Assembly: GCA_025449845.1 (NCBI GenBank)
Contig: JANWIP010000005.1
Location: forward strand, 62,001-126,000
DNA: 64,000 nucleotides
Reading direction: 5' to 3'
Source of the DNA: Solirubrobacteraceae bacterium
GTDB taxonomy: Bacteria; Actinomycetota; Thermoleophilia; Solirubrobacterales; Solirubrobacteraceae
Below, one piece after another: positions 25,257 to 33,733 of the stretch. Numbering within the stretch: position 1 is the first letter of the stretch; each line of letters starts with the position of its first letter. The notes beneath the pieces were generated by a model. The model had not been told where the DNA came from. It saw only the letters and a list, made by a program, of their open reading frames with translations, and ran no database searches. Position numbers and translations under genes: made by a program.

Positions 25257-26577
25257 CCCAACAGCACGCGGAGCCAACGCCAAAGCTAGGTCCTTAGGCG
25301 CTCGCCCGCGAAGCAAGGGGCCAAAGAGCGTGGCAGCGGGACAGCCGCTTGAGCACCGCATTCTGCTGACGGCCACGCTATGCCTGCTGGCGTTCGGCGC
25401 GGTGATGGTCTACAGCGCCTCCTCGGCGCCTTCGCTGTTGCAGGGGCATGGCAGTGGCAGCTCGTATCTGGTCAAGTACATGCTGTTCGGCGGCGTGGGG
25501 CTGGTGCTGATGAACCTGCTGGCACGCGACGGAGTCAAGTGGGTGCAGAGCATCACGGGGCCGCTGCTGGTGGTGTCTTTCCTGCTGGTGCTGGCGGTCT
25601 ATATCCCGCACGTGGGGGTGCGCGTCAACGGGGCGCGGCGCTGGATCGGGCCAGGGGTGCTCCAGTTTCAGCCTTCGGAGCTTTTGAAGATCGCGCTGGT
25701 CCTGTATACGGCCACGCTGCTGGCGAGGAAGCCCAAGCGCGTGCTGGACCTGCGCGAGCTGTCGCGTCCGTTGCTGGTGGTGGTGGGCGGGGCGTGTCTG
25801 CTGGTGGCGATGCAGCCGGATCTGGGTACGACGCTGACGATCGCCTTCACGGTGTGCGCGCTGTTGGTGGTGGCGGGAATGCCCGCGCGCAACCTCGCGA
25901 TCCTGGCGGGGTCAGGGTTTGCGCTGATCGTGTTCTACGCGCTGGTTAAGCCCTACGCGCGAGCCCGCCTGACCTCTTTCGTCGATCCCTGGGCGCACGC
26001 ATCAGGCAGCGGCTTTCAGGCGGTGCAAGGGCAGATAGCGATCGGCTCAGGAGGCCTGTTCGGGGTGGGGCCGGGCCAGTCGGTGCAGAAGATCTTCTAC
26101 CTACCCGAGGCACAGACGGATTTCATTCTGGCCGTGATCGGTGAGGAGTTGGGGGTGGTGGGAGTCTGCGCGCTGCTATCCCTCTACGGCCTGATCGGCT
26201 ATGCCGGCTTGCGGGCGGCCAAGAAGGCGCGCAGCCTCTACAGCGCGCTGATTGCCACTGGTGTAACTGCACTGATCATGTCTCAGGCGCTGCTCAACGT
26301 GTTCGCGGTGCTCGGCCTGGCTCCCCTGACGGGAGTGCCGCTGCCGTTCGTCTCCTACGGCTCGAGCAGCCTGATCGTGATGTTGTGCGCCATGGGTCTC
26401 TTGCTCAATGTGGCAGCCGGGGGCAGCGCGCACGTGCGCGCTGTAGGCGACACGCGCAAGCGCGAATCGGCAGGATGGGCGCGTGAGCGCAGCAGCGAAA
26501 CGGATAGTGATCGCCGCCGGGGGGACGGCCGGGCACGTGGTGCCGGCGCTCGCGGTGGCCGCCGCGCTGCGAGCTGA
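25252..26577 (+). CDS. ftsW: Septal peptidoglycan glycosyltransferase FtsW
   Basis: SEDS-family membrane polymerase that extends glycan strands at the septum with FtsI. Signatures: GARRWIGPGVLQFQPSELLKIALVLY and the periplasmic PEAQTDFILAVIGEELG, with PFVSYGSSSL near the end; about ten membrane segments. The start at ATG 25252 gives a basic cytoplasmic N-terminus; GTG 25330 is an alternative. The Arg/Gly-rich C-terminus (about 32 codons) overlaps the murG start by 95 bases. Confidence 0.94.
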   Translation: MPPTARGANAKARSLGARPRSKGPKSVAAGQPLEHRILLTATLCLLAFGAVMVYSASSAPSLLQGHGSGSSYLVKYMLFGGVGLVLMNLLARDGVKWVQSITGPLLVVSFLLVLAVYIPHVGVRVNGARRWIGPGVLQFQPSELLKIALVLYTATLLARKPKRVLDLRELSRPLLVVVGGACLLVAMQPDLGTTLTIAFTVCALLVVAGMPARNLAILAGSGFALIVFYALVKPYARARLTSFVDPWAHASGSGFQAVQGQIAIGSGGLFGVGPGQSVQKIFYLPEAQTDFILAVIGEELGVVGVCALLSLYGLIGYAGLRAAKKARSLYSALIATGVTALIMSQALLNVFAVLGLAPLTGVPLPFVSYGSSSLIVMLCAMGLLLNVAAGGSAHVRAVGDTRKRESAGWARERSSETDSDRRRGDGRARGAGARGGRRAAS

Positions 26578-27550
26578 AGGAGCCGAGGTCGCCTTCATCG
26601 GCGGCGAGCGCGCGGAGGCGGAGCTGGTGCCCAAGGCGGGCTATCGCTTCAGCACGATCGGCGTGGAAGGTCTCAGTCGCACCAACCCGCTGAAGGCTCT
26701 GCGCTCGCTGTTGCGGGCCGGCGCGGCGGTGTTTCGCGCCAGGGCGCTACTGGGAGAGCTGCGCCCGCAGGCCGTGCTCGGAGGGGGAGGCTATGTGGCA
26801 GGGCCGGTGGGAGTGGCGGCACTGATGCGACGTATTCCGCTGGTGCTGAGTGAGGCCGACAGTCACCTGGGTCTGACCAATCGCGCACTGGCGCCGCTGG
26901 CGAGACGAGTGTGCCTGGCCTTTCCAATCGAGGGGCGTGACGGCGCTCGCTACCGCGTGACAGGCCGACCGATCCCAGCCTCAAATTACGATCGTGAGGC
27001 GGCGCGCGAGCGCCTGGGGATCGCCCCAGAGCAGACCTGCGTGCTGATCTTCGGAGGCTCCTTGGGGGCACGCTCGATCAACGTGGCGGCGATCGAGGCG
27101 TTCACAGGCGCTGCCTTCCATGTGCTGCATGTCTGCGGCAAGCGCGACTATCCAGAGTTGGCCGGTAGGGAGTTGCCCGTGGGCTATGACCTGCGGGAGT
27201 ACCTCGATCTGGAGGAGTTCGCCGATGCGCTGAGCGCCGCCGATCTGGTGGTGGCGCGTGCGGGAGGCTCGGTATTCGAGATCATCGCTCACGGTCTGCC
27301 GGCGATCCTCGTGCCCTATCCGCACGCCGCGGCCGACCATCAGAGCGCCAACGCGCGCTGGATGGCCCAAGGAGGCGCGGCGGTGGTGCTGGCCGATCAC
27401 GAGCTGACCTCCGCGCGCCTGGCGCGCGAGGTGGCAGCACTGCTGTCCGACCGTGCGCGTCTGGCGGCCATGGGCGCGGCCGCACGCAGGCTTGCTCGCC
27501 CCGCGGCGGCCGCGGAGGTAGCTCAAGAGCTGTTGGAGGCGGCACGGTAA
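26483..27550 (+). CDS. murG: UDP-GlcNAc:lipid I N-acetylglucosaminyltransferase
   Basis: Makes lipid II on the inner face of the membrane. N-terminal AAGGTAGHVVPALAVA, GGGGYVAGPV, EADSHLGLTNR, FGGSLGARSIN and the donor site RAGGSVFEIIAHGLPAILVPYPHAAADHQ are diagnostic. 355 residues, normal. The GTG start lies inside the 3' end of ftsW in another frame. Confidence 0.96.
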   Translation: MSAAAKRIVIAAGGTAGHVVPALAVAAALRAEGAEVAFIGGERAEAELVPKAGYRFSTIGVEGLSRTNPLKALRSLLRAGAAVFRARALLGELRPQAVLGGGGYVAGPVGVAALMRRIPLVLSEADSHLGLTNRALAPLARRVCLAFPIEGRDGARYRVTGRPIPASNYDREAARERLGIAPEQTCVLIFGGSLGARSINVAAIEAFTGAAFHVLHVCGKRDYPELAGRELPVGYDLREYLDLEEFADALSAADLVVARAGGSVFEIIAHGLPAILVPYPHAAADHQSANARWMAQGGAAVVLADHELTSARLAREVAALLSDRARLAAMGAAARRLARPAAAAEVAQELLEAAR

Positions 27551-28905
27551 TGAGCGGGCCATGGAGTGAAAGGCGGATGCACTTCGTAGGCGTGGGAGGC
27601 GCGGGGATGAGCGGGTACGCACGTGCCGCACACGCCTTGGGGGCACAGGTGAGCGGCTCCGATCGTGCTGACTCCCCTTATCTGGAGCGCCTGCGGGCAG
27701 ATGGAGTGCTGACGGCGAGCACCGGCCATGCGGCTGCCAACGTGCCTGCGGGGGAGGGGGTGGAGGTGGTGTATTCAAGCGCGGTGGCAGCCACGAACCC
27801 CGAGCGTGAGGCGGCGCGCGAGCGGGGCCTGCCCGAGCGCCCCCGCGCCGAGCTGCTAGGCGAACTGACGGCGCTCAAGCGCACGATCGCCGTGGCGGGC
27901 ACACACGGTAAGACCACGACCTCGGCGATGCTAGTGCACGCGTTGCGCGGAGCGGGGCTGAACCCGGGCTGGCTGGTGGGCGGCGAGGTGGGCGGAGGAC
28001 TGCCCAACGCACGGTGGGAAGCGGGCGAATGGCTGGTGGTGGAGGCCGATGAGTCCGACCGCTCGATGCTGAGCCTGACGGTTGAGACCGCGGTGGTGAC
28101 CAATGTGGAGCTCGATCACCACGCCACCTATGGCTCGCTGGCTGAGCTGCACGAGGTCTTCCGAGCATTTCTGGCGGCGGCTCCCAAGGCTGTGGTCTGG
28201 GATCGCCCGGAGCTGATCGCGCTGTGCTCAGGCAGGGTAAGCGCGGATGGCGAGCAGGCGCTAGTAGTCCCTTATGACGCCCCTGATCCCGAGCTCAGCG
28301 CGGGAGGCTCACACTTTCAGTGGCACGAGTACGAGGTCCAGCTGGCGGTGCCGGGCGCGCACAACGCACTCAACGCCAGCGGCGCGCTGGAGGCCGCTCA
28401 CCTGGCTGGCGCAGACATGCCTAGGGCGATTGCGGGCTTGGCTACCTTCACCGGCGCGGAGCGGCGCTTCCAACGCCTGGGCGAAACCCCCGCAGGGGCA
28501 GTTCTCTACGAGGACTACGCCCACCACCCCACCGAGATAGAGGCAACCCTGAAAGCCGCCCGCACGCTGCCCCACAAGCGCCTGGTAGCGGTGTTTCAGC
28601 CCCATCTGTACTCGCGCACCGAGCAGCTGGTCCGCGAGCTGGGTCAGGCGCTGGCACTGGCGGATGTAGTGGCAGTGACCGGCATCTACCCAGCGCGCGA
28701 GCGCGGAGAGGACCATCCCGGCGTCAGCGGCCTAATGGTCGCCGAGGCTGCGGCGGACGCAGGCCACGGCAGAACGGTCTACTGGCTGCCCACCTTCGCC
28801 CAGGCGCTGCCTGTCCTGCGCGGCGTGCTGCACAGTGGCGACCTGTGCCTAGTGATGGGCGCCGGCGACGTCAACACACTGGGACAGCAACTGGTGCTGA
28901 GGTGA
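27550..28905 (+). CDS. murC: UDP-MurNAc:L-alanine ligase
   Basis: Adds the first amino acid to UDP-MurNAc. FVGVGGAGMSGYA at the N-terminus, ATP site VAGTHGKTTTSAML near residue 117, EADESDRS, YEDYAHHPTEI and QPHLYSRT are all typical. 451 residues. The ATG shares a base with the murG stop. Confidence 0.96.
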   Translation: MSGPWSERRMHFVGVGGAGMSGYARAAHALGAQVSGSDRADSPYLERLRADGVLTASTGHAAANVPAGEGVEVVYSSAVAATNPEREAARERGLPERPRAELLGELTALKRTIAVAGTHGKTTTSAMLVHALRGAGLNPGWLVGGEVGGGLPNARWEAGEWLVVEADESDRSMLSLTVETAVVTNVELDHHATYGSLAELHEVFRAFLAAAPKAVVWDRPELIALCSGRVSADGEQALVVPYDAPDPELSAGGSHFQWHEYEVQLAVPGAHNALNASGALEAAHLAGADMPRAIAGLATFTGAERRFQRLGETPAGAVLYEDYAHHPTEIEATLKAARTLPHKRLVAVFQPHLYSRTEQLVRELGQALALADVVAVTGIYPARERGEDHPGVSGLMVAEAAADAGHGRTVYWLPTFAQALPVLRGVLHSGDLCLVMGAGDVNTLGQQLVLR

Positions 28906-29807
28906 GCACGGTCCCCGCAAGCGTGCGTCATGACTACCCACTAGAGCGTCTGGCGACGGTACGCACGGGAGGGCCCGCGGAGCACTTCGCGCGTGCGGGC
29001 AGCGATCGCGAGTTACAGGAGTTGCTGTCGTGGGCGCGCGCCGGGGAGCAACCCGTGGCTGTAGTCGGTTCCGGCTCCAACCTGCTGATCGCCGACTCTG
29101 GCGTGCGCGGGTTGGTGCTCAAGCTCGCTGGAGAGTTTTTAAATATTGATTTGGATGGGTTGCGCTTGGTGTGTGGAGGCGGAGCGCGGCTGCCGGCGGT
29201 GGCGGCGAATGCCGCGCGGGCTGGTTTGTCCGGCATCGAGTTCGGCGTCAACATCCCCGGCACGGTTGGGGGGGCGGTGCGCATGAACGCCAACGCCTAT
29301 GGCGGCGAGCTGGCGAGCGTCCTGGAGTGGGCGCAGATCGTCAGCGCCGATGGCTGCGAGCGCCGAGGTCCCGAGCAGCTGGGGTTCGGCTACCGCCATT
29401 CCAACCTCAAGGAGGGGGAAATCGTGCAGCGCGTATCCTTCCTGCTCCAGGAGGGGGATCCCGAGCAGGTCAAAGAGACCTTGGAGGAGATGCGCCGCCG
29501 CCGTCACGAGGCTCAGCCTCAGGGCATAAAGACGTTCGGATCGACCTTCAAGAACCCAGAGGACGCGCGCGCGGAAGGTCGCAGCGCCGGGCTGTTGCTG
29601 TCGGAGGCCGGCTGCAACGGCCTGCAGGTGGGCGGCGCGCGTTTCGCGCCCAAGCATGCCAATTTCATCGAGAACACCGGCACAGCCACCACGGCCGACA
29701 TCGTGGAGCTGATGACGCTCGGCAGGCAGCGCGTGCTTGAGCGCTGCGGGGTCACGCTGGAGCCCGAGGTGCAGACGCTCGGCCCGGTGGACTTCCCCTG
29801 GAGCTAG
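28902..29807 (+). CDS. murB: UDP-N-acetylenolpyruvoylglucosamine reductase
   Basis: FAD and NADPH-dependent reduction that gives UDP-MurNAc. VVGSGSNLLIADSGVRGLVL (FAD binding), GIEFGVNIPGTVGGAVRMNANAYGGE, FGYRHSNLKEGEIV, and GSTFKNP and EAGCNGLQVGGARFAPKHANFI are all seen. The GTG at 28902 overlapping the murC stop (GTGA) gives 301 residues; the open frame extends upstream inside murC without homology. Confidence 0.95.
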   Translation: MSTVPASVRHDYPLERLATVRTGGPAEHFARAGSDRELQELLSWARAGEQPVAVVGSGSNLLIADSGVRGLVLKLAGEFLNIDLDGLRLVCGGGARLPAVAANAARAGLSGIEFGVNIPGTVGGAVRMNANAYGGELASVLEWAQIVSADGCERRGPEQLGFGYRHSNLKEGEIVQRVSFLLQEGDPEQVKETLEEMRRRRHEAQPQGIKTFGSTFKNPEDARAEGRSAGLLLSEAGCNGLQVGGARFAPKHANFIENTGTATTADIVELMTLGRQRVLERCGVTLEPEVQTLGPVDFPWS

Positions 29808-29882
29808 CCTGCTCCTGCTCTGCGTGAGCGCCTCGACACACTTTCCGTAGGGATTCGCGGACGGGGGTCGAAGGAAGAGGGA

Positions 29883-30944
29883 GTGGATCGCTCCCTCGCT
29901 CTGCGCCTTCCTCGCCCGGCTGTGATCTCCATGCCGCGCCGGCCGCTTCTGTGGCTGGCCGTTGCGCTGCTGGCGCTGCCCGCTCTCGGTGGAACGTGGA
30001 TGTGGCTGCGGGATTCCTCGCTGGTGTCGGTCGAGCACGTCCATATCAGCGGCGCTCACGGTCCCGATGCGCGTGCCATCCGCACGGCGCTCGATGAAGC
30101 GGCCCAGCACATGAGCACCCTGCATGTGAAGCTTGGCACGCTAAAGGCTGCTGTGGCGCCGTTCAGCGTGGTGCGCGATCTGAAGGTCAGCAGTGGCTTC
30201 CCCCACACCCTCAGCATCCGCGTGATCGAGCAGCCGCCGGTGGCTGCGCTGACGGTGGGAGGCGTCAAGACGGCCGCCGCCGCAGACGGCGTGGTGCTCG
30301 GCCCCAGCCTGCTCAGCCCTTCGTTGCCCGTGGTATCGGGCGCCAGCGGTGACCCCATTGGCACAGGGCAGGTCAAGAGCGCCGCGACGCTGGCCGCGTT
30401 GAGCGTTCTCGGGGCGGCGCCACCGGCATTGATGGGCTGGGTGACGCGCGTGTATACCGGCAAGGAAGGGCTGACGGTGGCGATGCGTAGTGGCCTGTTG
30501 CTGTATTTCGGCGACGCCAGCCTTGTGCACGCCAAGTGGCTGTCGGCAGTGCGCGTGCTGGCTGATCCGAGCTCACAGGGGGCTTGGTATGTGGACGTGC
30601 GCCTGCCCCAGCGCCCTGCCGTGGGACTGGCTGCCGGCACCTCTGGCGCCGCTGGCTCTACGAGCAGCCCCACGCAGGTCAGCGCCTCGGACCCGACCGC
30701 TGCCTCGCTTGCGGCCAGTCTGGCCGAAGCGGTCAGCGGAGCGCCTGCTCGGACGACCTCAACCGCGGAACCCTCCACGCCCACACAGTCTCACTCACCT
30801 TCGGAAGCCGTCGTACCCACACAGTCTCCCTCGACCTCGGAACCCGCCGCCCCCACGCAGTCTTCCTCAACCCCGGAACCCGCCCCGCCCACACAGTCAA
30901 CCTCGGAACCGGAAGCCTTAAGCTCAACTGGAGGTTCAGGGTAG
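29883..30944 (+). CDS. ftsQ: Cell division protein FtsQ with repeat tail
   Basis: Divisome scaffold with a short cytoplasmic end, one membrane segment (about 21-42) and an extracellular POTRA domain (about 47-115, VEHVHISGAHGPDARAI then FPHTLSIRVIEQPPVA). The FtsQ beta domain runs to about residue 245. Beyond it is a Ser/Thr/Pro-rich tail of about 100 residues that includes four 12-residue repeats, unusual for FtsQ. GTG start preceded by GAAGAGGGA. Position before ftsZ agrees. Confidence 0.9.
   Translation: MDRSLALRLPRPAVISMPRRPLLWLAVALLALPALGGTWMWLRDSSLVSVEHVHISGAHGPDARAIRTALDEAAQHMSTLHVKLGTLKAAVAPFSVVRDLKVSSGFPHTLSIRVIEQPPVAALTVGGVKTAAAADGVVLGPSLLSPSLPVVSGASGDPIGTGQVKSAATLAALSVLGAAPPALMGWVTRVYTGKEGLTVAMRSGLLLYFGDASLVHAKWLSAVRVLADPSSQGAWYVDVRLPQRPAVGLAAGTSGAAGSTSSPTQVSASDPTAASLAASLAEAVSGAPARTTSTAEPSTPTQSHSPSEAVVPTQSPSTSEPAAPTQSSSTPEPAPPTQSTSEPEALSSTGGSG
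30768..30911 (+). repeat. 36-bp in-frame tandem repeat in ftsQ (4 copies)
   Basis: Four units with exact 36-base spacing: CCCACACAGTC or CCCACGCAGTC at 30780, 30816, 30852 and 30888. They encode variants of (S)EPxxPTQSxS. The unit resembles in composition, not in sequence, the repeat at the end of ftsL. Confidence 0.85.
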
Positions 30945-30991
30945 CGAAAAGCCAATTCTCAGGTACTCCTATAGACTTGTGGGATCTGCAA

Positions 30992-31009
30992 CGAATCTTG
31001 CGAGATTCG
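30992..31009. promoter_or_regulatory. Inverted repeat upstream of the ftsZ promoter
   Basis: CGAATCT, TGCG, AGATTCG: perfect 7-base arms with a 4-base centre, ending 9 bases before the -35 element. It could be an operator for ftsZ; no T run follows, so a terminator for ftsQ is less likely. Confidence 0.45.
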
Positions 31010-31018
31010 ACGTTTACG

Positions 31019-31047
31019 TTGACAAGGCGAAGTTCCCTGCATAACGT
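31019..31047 (+). promoter_or_regulatory. Candidate ftsZ promoter
   Basis: TTGACA (31019-31024), a 17-base spacer, then TAACGT (31042-31047), which fits the TAnnnT form of actinobacterial -10 elements. It would start transcription about 65 bases before the ftsZ ATG, allowing ftsZ to be made independently of the rest of the cluster. Not tested. Confidence 0.5.
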
Positions 31048-31119
31048 GCATATCTCGGCGGTTCGGCGAGCAGTGCCCATCGAACCCTTAACAACTACTC
31101 AAGGCTTCGGACAGATACC

Positions 31120-32193
31120 ATGGAGAGCGGCGGCGGGTACCTAGCGGTCATCAAGGTTGTAGGCGTGGGCGGTGGCGGCACCAACGCCGTCAGCCGCATG
31201 GTTGATGCCGGTGTGCACGGCGTGGAGTTCGTCGCCGCCAACACCGACGCCCAGGCGCTCGCCATGTGCGACGCCGATATGAAGCTCAACATCGGGCACG
31301 AGTCCACGCATGGGCTCGGCGCCGGCGCCAACCCTGAAGTGGGCCTCGGCGCCGCCTCGGAGTCGCGCGATGACATCAAGGAGGCGCTGAAGGGCGCGGA
31401 CATGGTGTTCGTCACCGCGGGCGAGGGCGGAGGAACTGGTACCGGCGCGGCACCGGTGATAGCTGAGATCGCCAAGAACGAGATCGGCGCGCTCACCGTC
31501 GGCGTCGTCACGCGCCCGTTTGATTTTGAGGGCACTCAGCGCGCCCGCATGGCCTCGGAGGGCATCGATCGCCTGCGCGAGGTTGTGGACACGCTGATCG
31601 TGATCCCCAACGAGAAGCTGCTGGCGGTCGTCGAGCGCCGCACCTCGATGCTCGACGCCTTCCGCGAAGCCGACGACGTGCTGCGCCAGGGCATCCAGGG
31701 CATCACCGACCTGATCACGATTCCCGGCCTCATCAACCTGGATTTCGCCGACGTGCGCACGATCATGCAGGACGCCGGCTCTGCACTGATGGGCATCGGC
31801 ACCGCCTCGGGCGAGAACCGCACCGCCGAGGCCGCCAAGGTCGCGATCTCCTCGCCGCTGCTGGAGGAGTCCGTCGAGGGTGCCACGGGCATCCTGCTCA
31901 ACATCACCGGCGGCAAGGAGCTGGGGCTGTTCGAGGTCAATGAGGCGGCCGAGATCATTCAGAGCGCCGCTGACCCGAACGCCAACATCATCTTCGGGGC
32001 CGTGATCGACGAGACCCTTGGCGATGATGTGCGCGTGACCGTTATCGGCACCGGCTTCGATCATCGTCCAGGGCGTTCCGCGCGCCGCGAGCGTACGAGC
32101 CGCCCCGACCGCGGCCCGCGCATCGGAGATCGTGAGCGCTCGACGCTCGAGATCTCTGACGATGACATCGACGTGCCGCCGTTCCTGCGCTGA
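31120..32193 (+). CDS. ftsZ: Cell division GTPase FtsZ
   Basis: Tubulin-like GTPase that forms the Z ring. [10 protein letters not shown] (near residue 15), the GTP-binding [11 protein letters not shown], and the T7 loop region [15 protein letters not shown] are present. A short Arg-rich linker ends in the conserved acidic tail [10 protein letters not shown], which binds partner proteins. 357 residues, compact linker. The 175-base upstream gap carries its own promoter candidate. No ftsA is present in the cluster, as in actinobacteria. Confidence 0.97.
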   Translation: MESGGGYLAVIKVVGVGGGGTNAVSRMVDAGVHGVEFVAANTDAQALAMCDADMKLNIGHESTHGLGAGANPEVGLGAASESRDDIKEALKGADMVFVTAGEGGGTGTGAAPVIAEIAKNEIGALTVGVVTRPFDFEGTQRARMASEGIDRLREVVDTLIVIPNEKLLAVVERRTSMLDAFREADDVLRQGIQGITDLITIPGLINLDFADVRTIMQDAGSALMGIGTASGENRTAEAAKVAISSPLLEESVEGATGILLNITGGKELGLFEVNEAAEIIQSAADPNANIIFGAVIDETLGDDVRVTVIGTGFDHRPGRSARRERTSRPDRGPRIGDRERSTLEISDDDIDVPPFLR

Positions 32194-32253
32194 TTGCCGT
32201 CGTTCCTGCGCCGATCGAGAGCCCCTACCGGAGCCTTCGATAGCCTGGCCGAG

Positions 32254-33342
32254 ATGTCCGCCCAGTCCTCCTCGGCGCTCCTGCGCACGCCCCTGTTCGA
32301 GCGCCATCAGGCGGCCGGGGCCAAGCTTGTGCCCTTCGCCGGCTGGGAGATGCCCGTGCAGTATGCAGGCATTCGTGAGGAGCACATGGCCGTGCGTGAA
32401 GACTGCGGGATCTTCGACGTCTCACATATGGGGGAGATCGAGACCTCGGGTCCGCAGGCGCTGGAGCTCTTGCAGCGGTTGCTGTCCAACGACGTCGGCA
32501 GGATTCCCGTGGGCGGCGCGCAGTACAGCGTGCTCTGCCAGGAGGACGGCGGGGTGCTCGATGATCTCTTCACCTACCGCCTCGATGAGCAGCGCTATCT
32601 GACGGTCACCAATGCCGCCAACCACCAGCAGGACCTGGATTGGTTCCGCGAGCACGCCGAGGGCTTTGATGTGCGCATCGAGGACCGCTTGCACGACTAC
32701 GCGATGCTCGCCGTGCAGGGTCCCAACGCGCGCGAGATCGTGGGGGCTCTTGCCGAGGATTCGCTGCCGGCACGGATGACTGCGAGCGCGGGTCGGATCG
32801 CCGGCATCGCGGCGTTGGTGTGCGGCACGGGTTACACCGGCGAGGATGGCGTCGAGTTGTTGGCCGCGCCCGAGGACGCCACAGCGCTGTGGAACGCGCT
32901 CCTCGCCGCAGGCGCCACTCCCGCGGGTCTCGCCGCGCGCGACACTTTGCGCCTTGAGGCCTGTTTTCACCTTTATGGCAACGACCTCACGATCGAGCGC
33001 AACCCCATCGAAGCGGGGCTGGGCTGGTGCTGCAAAGAGGACACCGGCTTCATCGGCCGCGATTCCGTAGGCGCGATGCGTGCGGCGGGGCCGGCGGAAA
33101 AGCTCATCGCCTTCGCGCTCGATGGCCCCGGCATCGCCCGCCAGGGGAATGCGATCGTCGGCGGAGGAGTGGTGAGCAGCGGCACGCTCTCTCCTTGCCT
33201 GGGTATCGGCATTGGTATGGGCTATGTGCCCGCCGAGCGGGCGGCTGTGGGCAGCCCGATAGAGGTCGATGTGCGCGGTCGCATACGCTCCGCGACCGTG
33301 CGTTCCAAACCGTTCGTGAACAAGAGGAGCAACGATGGCTGA
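32254..33342 (+). CDS. gcvT: Aminomethyltransferase (glycine cleavage T protein)
   Basis: Transfers the one-carbon unit from the lipoyl arm of GcvH to tetrahydrofolate. TPLFERHQAAGAKLVPFAGWEMPVQY at the N-terminus, DVSHMGEIE, and RDTLRLEACFHLYGNDL are characteristic. ATG 32254 is chosen; the frame is open back to 32194 with no homology. 362 residues. First of four gcv genes in a row; it overlaps gcvH by eight bases. Confidence 0.95.
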   Translation: MSAQSSSALLRTPLFERHQAAGAKLVPFAGWEMPVQYAGIREEHMAVREDCGIFDVSHMGEIETSGPQALELLQRLLSNDVGRIPVGGAQYSVLCQEDGGVLDDLFTYRLDEQRYLTVTNAANHQQDLDWFREHAEGFDVRIEDRLHDYAMLAVQGPNAREIVGALAEDSLPARMTASAGRIAGIAALVCGTGYTGEDGVELLAAPEDATALWNALLAAGATPAGLAARDTLRLEACFHLYGNDLTIERNPIEAGLGWCCKEDTGFIGRDSVGAMRAAGPAEKLIAFALDGPGIARQGNAIVGGGVVSSGTLSPCLGIGIGMGYVPAERAAVGSPIEVDVRGRIRSATVRSKPFVNKRSNDG

Positions 33343-33724
33343 GGCGAGCTACCCCGATGACCTGCTCTATCACGCCGAGCATGACTGGGCGCGGATTGAG
33401 AATGATGAGGCTGTGCTTGGCATTACGTGGTACGCGCAGGACGCGCTTGGGGAGGTGGTGTTCTTTGATCCGCCAGCGGTGGGGACTGCTCTTTCGCAGG
33501 GCGAGCCGTACACCGAGGTCGAGTCAGTCAAGGCCGTCTCCGATGTCGTCGCACCGCTTTCCGGAGAGATTGTGGCTGTCAACGAGGCCCTCGCCGACAG
33601 TCCACAGGCAATCAACGAGGACCCTTATGGGGCGGGTTGGTTGGTGCGCGTGCGGCTGTCTGACACCGCTGAGAGCGAGACCCTGATGGATGCTGTCGCC
33701 TACACCGCCACCTTGGGTGGCTAG
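33335..33724 (+). CDS. gcvH: Glycine cleavage system H protein
   Basis: Lipoyl carrier shuttling the aminomethyl group between P, T and L proteins. HDWARIENDEAVLGIT and EVESVKAVSDV with Lys66 as the lipoylated residue; GEIVAVNEAL and NEDPYGAGWLVRV follow. 129 residues, normal. Confidence 0.96.
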   Translation: MAEASYPDDLLYHAEHDWARIENDEAVLGITWYAQDALGEVVFFDPPAVGTALSQGEPYTEVESVKAVSDVVAPLSGEIVAVNEALADSPQAINEDPYGAGWLVRVRLSDTAESETLMDAVAYTATLGG

Positions 33725-33733
33725 GCTCAAGTC

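Noticed and set aside
31141..32385. 414-codon open frame antisense to ftsZ and gcvT
   Set aside because: Shadow of ftsZ; no domain, no ribosome site, composition typical of reversed GC-rich coding sequence.
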